Of a stretch of DNA of 12,413 nt, positions 7,051-12,413 are shown piece after piece. Made by a program: the position numbers and the translations under genes. A model generated the notes under the pieces. That model worked only from the letters and a program-made list of their open reading frames with translations, ran no database searches and was not told where the DNA came from. Position 1 is the stretch's first letter. The number at the start of each line of letters is the position of its first letter. The DNA is from JANWKQ01 sp964624635 (GTDB lineage: Bacteria > Bacteroidota > Bacteroidia > CAIKAF01). The DNA is taken from positions 1 through 12,413 of the forward strand of contig CAZUXM010000075.1 of NCBI GenBank assembly GCA_964624635.1, read 5' to 3'.

Positions 7051-9243
7051 TTAGTTGGGGTCGTTTTTAAATACAGGCCTACGTCTTTTTAATTGTTTAA
7101 AGTCGTTTTCCAGGGCTTTTAACTGGACATTACGTGACATAACTATACTGTTAATACCCGAAAACAGGCTTTTCCACCAGTAGTTGGTAATCCATCGGCT
7201 TTGGTCACGTTTCCAATGGATGGAACCTATAATAGGGTCACGTCCCGGTTCGGGGTTATTGCGGGTAATAAATAAGTTGGCAATAAGCGATTTGATGTTG
7301 TCTCCTTTTAAACGATCTCCTTTTCGCGTAAGAATCTTCATTTTAAGTTTATTAAAAAGCAAATTCAATTGTCCCTTGGATTCATTTTTATCAGCAATGA
7401 ACTCAAATTCACCTGAATGAATCATGCCTTTTTGAATTTTTATCTGAGCGCAATTCATGGTGATTTGGTTAAGGTTCGATGGATCAAGAGCTCCAATCTT
7501 TCCATATACATAATGTTTTTTATAAGGATCAGCAAGAGGCATATTCGCAAATACCTGTATCAAGCCTTTACTGAATATATACCCTTCCATTACCACTTCC
7601 ATGGTATCATTAATAGCAAGTAAGCTGCTGTCATTGGTAATATTTTGTGCCCTGATGGCAATTTTATCTATCCATAAATGTCCACGATCATTACCATTGT
7701 TCGGAATTTCATAATATTCAATCTTCCCATTATGAATACTTACTTCTTGTAAATTAAATGGTGCTTCAATCCCTAATATTTGATCTTGAGGCATAGGTGT
7801 TATTTTGCCCGGTTGATAAGGGTAGTTTTTATCACGTATAGTAAGTAAATTAAACTTTTCGGCTTGCAGTTTACTGGCAGAGATGTATTTTTTTTCAAGC
7901 ATTAGGTCGCCATCAATTCCATTAAGTGTAATATCATCAATAGTTACTTTAGGTAAATCACATTGAAATTGTTTCATTTTAAAAAACTGTTTTTCAGAAA
8001 CCGTTGCCAACATAGATAATCGGTCGCATTTGAGTAAACTGTCATCAGTATTGATGCTTAGATTGACGAGTTTTGTGAGTTGTATTTCATTTTTATGTTG
8101 GTATACAATACTATCTGTTTGTATTTCAAATATGGAAGCTCTAAAAGGAATAAGATAAGATGCAGGGGCCGGCTCCAGTTGGCGAATATCAAGATCAATT
8201 CCGTAACAGGTTAAACGTGTTTTATCGCTTACTTTATCAATGATAACAAACCGTCCGTTACGGATGTTCATTTTAGAAACAAAAAGAGGAAATAACTTTT
8301 TCTTTACCACTATACTGTCATTTGGTTGAATGGTATCACGATATAAAGTGAGAACAGGTGATTCTACTTTGATGTGGGAAACAGATAAGGCATTTACTTC
8401 ATTTTTTGCTAAAGACTCAATTTGAGCCAGATCTTTAAATATAAATGAAAGTTCATTTGCTTTAAAATCATATTTTACTCTTGACCCAGGGAATATTTTT
8501 AGCATGTGTTGGGTTTCATCTGTAAAATCAAGATCACAGATTTTTACTTGTAATGTTCCGTGATCATATTGAAAATAAGTAGTATCTAAAGAAAAATATT
8601 GTTTACCAAAGTAGAATTTACTTTCATCAAAACGAGCATTGAGTTTTTGCATGGTTGGAAAACCTTGCTTATCAATTCTCAAATATCTGAAATTTAAATT
8701 CGCATTCCCTGAATAGATAGTGGATGCTTTTTTCTCATTATAAAATTTGATATCAACATCTTCCAGGTCTACCTTTTTAAGTATGATATGTTCAATAGCA
8801 CCCTTTTTATCAACCAGGTTTTTTTGTTTTTTTCTTTCAGGATTCCAGTTAAAGTAGGCATGACCTTGTTTAATCTTAATTTTATTAAGCTGAAAAGTTT
8901 TTTGAAATAATAATTTCCAGAAATTGACACCTGAAAACGAAATATTTTGAACGGATATATCCAGCCCTAATGCATTACCTGATTCTTTAAACACATTGGT
9001 GTCCATTTTCATTTCAAACTCTTTAGCCGAAATGGTATTGGTAAACAAATTAAGTCTTAAGTCATGCATATTGGCGGTATAGTTTCCACCCGTCATAGAC
9101 GAAATAGTAGCCTTTACTTTATTTTCTATCTGTTTTTGGAAAATAATCGGAATAAGCCACATGGCTAATAAAAGAAAGGCGAATGCCGATCCTGTAATAA
9201 ACAAGAGTTTTTTACCTAAACTTTTCTTTTTGGGCTTGTTCAT
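7051..9243 (-). CDS. AsmA-like (AsmA/DUF748-type) membrane-anchored envelope protein
   Basis: The product is 730 residues. A basic N-terminus (MNKPKKKSLGKK) and one membrane helix (about 13-34) are followed by IFQKQIENKVKATISSMTGGNYTANMHDLRLNLFTNTISAKEFEM. That is the typical AsmA/DUF748 opening, a helix leading into the first strand of a long periplasmic beta-groove. The rest alternates beta-strands with recurring phrases such as INLNGI-type turns (DITLNGIDGDLML, SHIKVESPVLTLYRD, KMNIRNGRFVIID). The C-terminus carries GSIHWKRDQSRWITNYWWKSLFSGI, a pattern I associate with Bacteroidota AsmA-like proteins. AsmA-family proteins (TamB, YhdP, YdbH and relatives) are implicated in phospholipid movement to the outer membrane. 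Assignment of that role here is by family only. The gene is divergent from era across 68 bp. A TAACTTAG at 9267-9274 on its strand is one base off the -7 consensus. Confidence 0.75.
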   Translation of the reverse strand: MNKPKKKSLGKKLLFITGSAFAFLLLAMWLIPIIFQKQIENKVKATISSMTGGNYTANMHDLRLNLFTNTISAKEFEMKMDTNVFKESGNALGLDISVQNISFSGVNFWKLLFQKTFQLNKIKIKQGHAYFNWNPERKKQKNLVDKKGAIEHIILKKVDLEDVDIKFYNEKKASTIYSGNANLNFRYLRIDKQGFPTMQKLNARFDESKFYFGKQYFSLDTTYFQYDHGTLQVKICDLDFTDETQHMLKIFPGSRVKYDFKANELSFIFKDLAQIESLAKNEVNALSVSHIKVESPVLTLYRDTIQPNDSIVVKKKLFPLFVSKMNIRNGRFVIIDKVSDKTRLTCYGIDLDIRQLEPAPASYLIPFRASIFEIQTDSIVYQHKNEIQLTKLVNLSINTDDSLLKCDRLSMLATVSEKQFFKMKQFQCDLPKVTIDDITLNGIDGDLMLEKKYISASKLQAEKFNLLTIRDKNYPYQPGKITPMPQDQILGIEAPFNLQEVSIHNGKIEYYEIPNNGNDRGHLWIDKIAIRAQNITNDSSLLAINDTMEVVMEGYIFSKGLIQVFANMPLADPYKKHYVYGKIGALDPSNLNQITMNCAQIKIQKGMIHSGEFEFIADKNESKGQLNLLFNKLKMKILTRKGDRLKGDNIKSLIANLFITRNNPEPGRDPIIGSIHWKRDQSRWITNYWWKSLFSGINSIVMSRNVQLKALENDFKQLKRRRPVFKNDPN

Positions 9244-9282
9244 AAATTAACCCCCGGATGGGGAGGCTAAGTTATCAATTTG

Positions 9283-9290
9283 TACCTTTG
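9283..9290 (+). promoter_or_regulatory. candidate Bacteroidota -7 promoter box for era
   Basis: TACCTTTG is a perfect TAnnTTTG match and the same 8-mer as the box in front of tatC. Its spacing to the era ATG (21 bases) would give an mRNA leader of roughly 16-18 bases. No convincing -33 TTG is seen about 19 bases upstream. Confidence 0.5.
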
Positions 9291-9311
9291 TATTTATAAT
9301 TATTTGAATGA

Positions 9312-10205
9312 ATGAATCATAAAGCCGGATACGTTAATATTTTGGGAAAGCCCAACGCAGGTAAATCAAGCCTGATGAATGCCATGTTAGGCGAGAAATT
9401 ATCTATTATTACCTCTAAAGCCCAAACTACCAGACATAGAATACTTGGGATAGTAAATACCCCGGATACCCAACTTATTTTTTCGGATACCCCCGGAATA
9501 GTTAAACCTGCCTATAAACTCCATGAAAAAATGATGGATGTGGTGGAAGAATCATTAAAAGACGGGGATATATTTTTATTAGTGATTGATGCCGCAGATA
9601 AGGAATCGATGGATGTAGACAGTGAACTACTCACCAAAGTGCATACAAAACTTCAAAAAGTAAAAGTTCCGGTATTAATTGCAGTTAATAAAATAGATTT
9701 AATAGACCAACCTAAGTTAGAAACGATGGTTGAATTATTAAAAGAAAAATTTCCAAAAGCAGAAATTTATCCTGTATCTGCTTTACATAACTTTAATCTG
9801 GATAACCTTCACAAAAGATTGGTTGAGTTATTACCTGACAATCCTCCTTATTATGACAAGGAAGATATTTCGGATAAACCAATGAGGTTTTTTGTAACGG
9901 AAATTATTCGTGAAAAAGTTTTGATGCAATATGAAAAAGAGATTCCATACAGTGTTGAAGTGGTAGTGAACTCATATAAAGATGAACCTAATATTGTAAG
10001 GATACAAGCCGATANNNNNNNNNNCAGGGATTCTCAAAAATCCATTATCATAGGGAATGCCGGAAAATCCATCAAAAAATTGGGAACAGATGCACGTATA
10101 GAGATGGAAAAATTCATTGGTAAAAAAATATTTCTGGAACTCTTTGTAAAGGTGAAAAAGGACTGGAGAGATAATGAATCTAACCTTAAATCATTTGGCT
10201 ATTAG
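9312..10205 (+). CDS. era: GTPase Era (interrupted by an N gap)
   Basis: Era is a ribosome-assembly GTPase that binds the 3' end of 16S rRNA in the 30S subunit. The order of motifs is diagnostic: G1 GKPNAGKS (12-19), G2 region SKAQTTRHRILGI (35-47), G3 DTPG (59-62), G4 NKID (126-129), G5 SAL (156-158). A C-terminal KH domain follows with GNAG (248-251), LGTDARIEMEKFIGKKIFLELFVKV and the closing W...LKSFGY typical of Era. Length with the gap is 297 residues, normal for the family. G1 has Ala and Ser where the commonest form is GxPNVGKST, a tolerated change. Start choice: the ATG at 9312 leads straight into KAGYVNILGKPNAGKS; the ATG at 9308 is out of frame. The Ns at 10015-10024 hide four residues just before RDSQK. 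It is divergent from the AsmA-like gene. Confidence 0.96.
   Translation: MNHKAGYVNILGKPNAGKSSLMNAMLGEKLSIITSKAQTTRHRILGIVNTPDTQLIFSDTPGIVKPAYKLHEKMMDVVEESLKDGDIFLLVIDAADKESMDVDSELLTKVHTKLQKVKVPVLIAVNKIDLIDQPKLETMVELLKEKFPKAEIYPVSALHNFNLDNLHKRLVELLPDNPPYYDKEDISDKPMRFFVTEIIREKVLMQYEKEIPYSVEVVVNSYKDEPNIVRIQADXXXXRDSQKSIIIGNAGKSIKKLGTDARIEMEKFIGKKIFLELFVKVKKDWRDNESNLKSFGY
10015..10024. other. assembly gap (10 N) inside era
   Basis: Ten undetermined bases lie in the KH-domain half of era. The frame is kept across them only because the gap is written as exactly 10 bases. Ten is often a placeholder, so the true length and the four hidden residues are unknown. Confidence 0.95.
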
Positions 10206-10233
10206 GCACTTAGGAATTTCGATTATTTTATTA

Positions 10234-10241
10234 TATTTTTG
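10234..10241 (+). promoter_or_regulatory. possible -7 promoter box for the type IX cargo gene
   Basis: TATTTTTG fits TAnnTTTG, 18 bases before the ATG at 10260, in the 54-bp gap after era. The sequence is AT-rich and the match is weak by chance standards. No clear -33 element was found. Predicted leader about 13 bases. Confidence 0.3.
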
Positions 10242-10259
10242 TTATTCTATTACCTTATT

Positions 10260-11399
10260 ATGAAGAAACTATTACTTGTATTCACACTTATTTTCTCTTC
10301 GGTTTTCGTTAATTTATATTCACAATGTTCAGGCACACCTGATCCGGGATGTGTTGGAACCAATGGTCCTTGTGGAATATTAAATGACGGATATGCTGGA
10401 CAACCTTATAGTGATACCATCAGTTTTTGGGCTCCTAATCAAGTAGATGCCACTGTTCAATCAGGTGGATTATTTGGATGGGTTGATTTTGTAGACTTTT
10501 TTATATCCAATGTAACCGGTTTACCCGCAGGGTTAACATGGAGTTGTGCAGGAGGAGGATGTCATTATAACCCACAACCAGCAGGAGTATTAGCGAGTTT
10601 AAATATTTGTGGTACACCTTTGGTGGCTGGGACTTATGATGTTGAAGTGAATATTGTAGGTACTGTTTATCTTCCAGGATTAGGAAACCAAACGGGTCCA
10701 CAGGATTATACTTTACCATTAACCATTCATGTGGGGAGTGGTGGTAATTCAGTCTATACTTTTACACCTACTCAGGGTTGTGATTCAACAGAGGTTACCT
10801 ATACACCCTTGCTTAATTTTGGATTACCACAAGTAACCAGTTATACCTGGGAATTTCCTGATACCACATTTACTACCAATAGTACAACACCGATAGTAGA
10901 AGATTATAATACTCCGGGAATTTATCCGGTAACTTGTACTACCACTGTATACAATTTATATCTCTCTTCTTTTAATGTAAATGTAGCAGGTCAAAGTTGG
11001 TGGTGTGGTGATATTGAAGAATTAAATTGCAGTAATGGAAATGCTGATATCGTACCCACGTTTACTACAGGAATGACCAATTGGACCGGATCTGAAGTTA
11101 CGGATAATCCCACTCCTTCATGGGGACCATTAGGATTTGTGTTAACCGGTACCAGCTATTCAGTTAGTTTAGTTGAGATGGATCCTATAAGTGCTGATGA
11201 CCATCCTGCGGGTCCTTATACCGGAACTATCACAGGCCCGGGAACCTATTATTTTAATTATCCCGGAAATTTTTCAGGAAGTTTTACGATTGGATTACAG
11301 GTTGCTGCTATATTTTCAGCGACTGATACAGTCATTGTATATCAATCACCACCACACGATACCATTATTGCCACGGCTACTATTATGAATGGTTCTTGA
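10260..11399 (+). CDS. secreted PKD/Ig-like protein, N-terminal part of a frameshifted type IX cargo gene
   Basis: This is 379 residues from the ATG at 10260. The frame can be opened at a TTG at 10239, but MKKLLLVFTLIFSSVFVNLYS at the ATG is a perfect signal peptide (cut before Gln22), so the ATG is right. Mature protein: a Cys-rich start (CSGTPDPGCVGTNGPC); an Ig-like He_PIG-type segment (GLPAGLTW at 87-94, then CGTPLVAGTYDVEV at 117-130); a PKD-like domain at about 163-243 (SYTWEFPDTTF ... NTPGIYPVTCTTTV); and another beta-domain (about 255-360). The frame runs into TGA just after ATATIMNGS, in the middle of what should be the next Ig-like module. The continuation, including the sorting domain, is in the -1 frame. 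Without it the product would be exported by Sec but not handled by the type IX system. Best read as the 5' part of one gene whose coding span is 10260-12037. Confidence 0.82.
   Translation: MKKLLLVFTLIFSSVFVNLYSQCSGTPDPGCVGTNGPCGILNDGYAGQPYSDTISFWAPNQVDATVQSGGLFGWVDFVDFFISNVTGLPAGLTWSCAGGGCHYNPQPAGVLASLNICGTPLVAGTYDVEVNIVGTVYLPGLGNQTGPQDYTLPLTIHVGSGGNSVYTFTPTQGCDSTEVTYTPLLNFGLPQVTSYTWEFPDTTFTTNSTTPIVEDYNTPGIYPVTCTTTVYNLYLSSFNVNVAGQSWWCGDIEELNCSNGNADIVPTFTTGMTNWTGSEVTDNPTPSWGPLGFVLTGTSYSVSLVEMDPISADDHPAGPYTGTITGPGTYYFNYPGNFSGSFTIGLQVAAIFSATDTVIVYQSPPHDTIIATATIMNGS
11380..11399 (+). other. frameshift point (apparent 1-base deletion) in the type IX cargo gene
   Basis: Frame 1 gives HDTIIATATIMNGS then TGA (11397-11399). 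The overlapping -1 frame continues NDTVLVQAGLDNTYTTSDAG. The -1 frame has a stop at 11324-11326. Between there and about 11390 it reads as non-domain-like sequence (YHYCHGYYYEW). The change must therefore lie late, near 11390-11399. Adding one base after TG at 11397-11398 would give NGS-Cys-NDTVLVQAG, a typical start of an Ig-like repeat. No X-XXY-YYZ slippery heptamer is present, so programmed slippage is unlikely. The total span of 1778 bases is one short of a multiple of three. Confidence 0.75.
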
Positions 11400-12037
11400 A
11401 TGATACTGTATTGGTTCAAGCAGGTCTTGACAATACTTATACAACCAGCGATGCCGGTTCATATACGGTAACCATTATTGACCCTGTTTCAGGATGTTAT
11501 TCAGTAACTGATCCAGTTAATTTAACTACAGCACCTATTGTGCCTCCAGGATTTATGAATGTAGGTATTACGGAAACTCCTCCGGGAACTTATCATTCTA
11601 TTTTACCTGCAGGATATACGTACTTGTGGTTGTATTATGATGGGTTAACCTATTTCCCTATTCCTACGGCTACCGGACCCGATTATACACCTACCATTAA
11701 CGGAGTATATTGTTTAGTAGCTACCAATAGTGCAGGATGTTTAGATACATCCAATTGTATAGGCTTTCATGTAGGTATTGATGAAATGTCTTCTCCATTT
11801 ATGGCTTCGGTTTATCCTAATCCAACGGATGGAATGATTAATTTGAATTTATCAAACCTTACTGAAGATGCTACCTTGTTGGTACACGATATGATTGGCC
11901 AAACTGTATTTAATGCCAATATTCCTCTTGGAACTACTAATGAAATGGTTGATTTGAGTTTCTTAAACAAGGGCATGTATATTCTTGAGATTAGAAATAA
12001 GCAGCATAGGTTTACTCAGAAGATTCTGAAAAACTAG
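11396..12037 (+). CDS. C-terminal part of the type IX cargo gene, with type A sorting domain
   Basis: This is 213 residues in the -1 frame relative to the part above. The formal first codon is TTG at 11396 with no signal peptide, so it is not credible as an independent secreted protein. It begins with the rest of an Ig-like module (NDTVLVQAGLDNTYTTSDAGSYTVTIIDPVSGCYSV, Cys34). A second module follows (about 55-125; Cys106, Cys115, Cys121). It ends with a type IX secretion type A sorting domain (about 129-213): VYPNPTDGMINLNL, LLVHDMIGQTVF, LSFLNKGMYILEIRNK and a basic end QKILKN. Such domains direct a Sec-exported protein through the outer membrane and are then cleaved or anchored. The gene ends 62 bp before a convergent gene. 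The parent protein's role is unknown; PKD/Ig repeats suggest adhesion or a structural surface protein. Confidence 0.85.
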   Translation: MNDTVLVQAGLDNTYTTSDAGSYTVTIIDPVSGCYSVTDPVNLTTAPIVPPGFMNVGITETPPGTYHSILPAGYTYLWLYYDGLTYFPIPTATGPDYTPTINGVYCLVATNSAGCLDTSNCIGFHVGIDEMSSPFMASVYPNPTDGMINLNLSNLTEDATLLVHDMIGQTVFNANIPLGTTNEMVDLSFLNKGMYILEIRNKQHRFTQKILKN

Positions 12038-12062
12038 TTGTAGATAATATTCATGGTTAATG

Positions 12063-12086
12063 CAATTCTATGGGTTCATGGAATTG
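12063..12086 (+). terminator. possible terminator hairpin after the type IX cargo gene
   Basis: CAATTCTATG (12063-12072) pairs with CATGGAATTG (12077-12086) around the loop GGTT. Nine pairs are Watson-Crick and one is G-T. The wobble pair becomes an A-C mismatch on the other strand, which favours the plus strand. It has no T-run after it, so it may be a 3'-end stabiliser rather than a classical terminator. Confidence 0.45.
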
Positions 12087-12099
12087 AATACTAGTTGAA

Positions 12100-12413
12100 T
12101 TATTCAGGTCCGCAGATTTTAACCATTCTCAGAAATTTTTCTGTACTATCCGTTTCTATAATTTCTTTTTTAAAGTATCCGTTATATAAAAATGTAATTT
12201 TTGACTTTTGATAAAACTCTCTGAACGAAGAATCCATTTTTACTTCATCATCCCAACCTTTACATCCAAGTACTTCGTAGATTTGATAAAAAGTAGAATC
12301 GTTGATGGGTTTTAATGAGTAATAGTCCCCATCTCCATACTTGCCTCCATAATTGGCAGTAATCATTATTTGGTCTACCAATTGGTTATTTTGATTGATA
12401 GAAAGCAAATTAA
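12100..12413 (-). CDS. unrecognised protein, C-terminal fragment cut by window edge
   Basis: The frame ends with TAA at 12100-12102 and stays open to the end of the window. The only start-like codon at its beginning is TTG (12406-12408), so this is most likely the last 104 residues or so of a longer gene. The visible sequence begins NLLSINQNNQLVDQIMITANYGG and includes STFYQIYEVLGCKGWDDEV, ITFLYNGYFKKEIIETDS and a final MVKICGPE. It has short alternating polar and aromatic beta-strands with a lone Cys near the middle and another near the end, with no helix bundle or catalytic motif. Secreted or lipoprotein beta-rich fragments of this style (Asp-x-Ile strands, NGYF) are common in Bacteroidota, but I do not recognise the family. 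It converges with the type IX cargo gene across 62 bp. Confidence 0.55.
   Translation of the reverse strand, partial: NLLSINQNNQLVDQIMITANYGGKYGDGDYYSLKPINDSTFYQIYEVLGCKGWDDEVKMDSSFREFYQKSKITFLYNGYFKKEIIETDSTEKFLRMVKICGPE

Noticed and set aside
9251..9263. CCCC...GGGG motif between the AsmA-like gene and era as a terminator
   Set aside because: Only a 4-bp stem, no T-run, and it lies between divergent starts where no transcript ends.
9267..9274. Minus-strand TAACTTAG as promoter of the AsmA-like gene
   Set aside because: One mismatch in the core and no upstream -33 TTG; mentioned in the gene entry but not strong enough for its own feature.
10239..10262. TTG start at 10239 giving an N-terminus MLFYYLIMKK
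   Set aside because: The ATG at 10260 begins a textbook signal peptide, and the seven extra residues lie on the candidate promoter; the longer form would spoil the signal sequence.
11380..11400. Programmed -1 ribosomal frameshifting to join the two cargo frames
   Set aside because: The direction is right (-1), but no X-XXY-YYZ heptamer exists near the junction and no clear downstream stem was seen. An indel is simpler.

Overview
The window looks like the chromosome of a member of the Bacteroidota, probably near the flavobacteria. It is AT-rich. One secreted protein ends in a type A sorting domain of the type IX secretion system. The gene families are typical of that phylum (DUF5686 outer-membrane proteins, tandem GIN-domain proteins, a TatC with a long cysteine-containing first loop). 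Candidate promoters match the Bacteroidota -7 box TAnnTTTG, and no clear Shine-Dalgarno sites were noted. I see no phage, plasmid, CRISPR, tRNA or rRNA sequence.

Layout: (1) Positions 1-897, plus strand, hold the 3' part of a membrane-anchored coiled-coil protein cut by the window edge. (2) Positions 895-1029 hold a near-symmetrical repeat with perfect 28-bp arms around an intrinsic terminator. It lies between two convergent genes and carries both of their stop codons. (3) Positions 1027-9243 are a minus-strand block. In transcription order it holds an AsmA-like membrane protein, two GIN/DUF2807 paralogues that overlap by one base, tatC with its own candidate promoter, a carboxymuconolactone-decarboxylase-fold protein, a DUF5686 outer-membrane protein with a GTG start, and lptB. 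(4) Positions 9312-10205, plus strand, are era, divergent from the AsmA-like gene and interrupted by a 10-N assembly gap in the KH domain. (5) Positions 10260-12037, plus strand, are a secreted PKD/Ig-like type IX cargo protein split into two frames by an apparent one-base deletion. (6) Positions 12100-12413, minus strand, are the C-terminal end of an unrecognised protein cut by the window edge.

The minus-strand block has an envelope-building theme. LptB is the cytoplasmic ATPase for LPS export, TatC exports folded proteins, AsmA-like proteins are implicated in lipid delivery to the outer membrane, DUF5686 is a predicted outer-membrane barrel, and the GIN proteins are exported beta-rich proteins. 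The last three genes (CMD, DUF5686, lptB) lie 6 and 3 bp apart and are almost certainly cotranscribed. Era acts in ribosome assembly and is separate from this theme.

Most of the window is ordinary core genome. The points most worth a second look are the TA-flanked inverted-repeat element at 895-1029, the frameshifted type IX cargo gene, and the tandem GIN pair behind an AsmA-like gene. I found no convincing evidence of a wholly new system.
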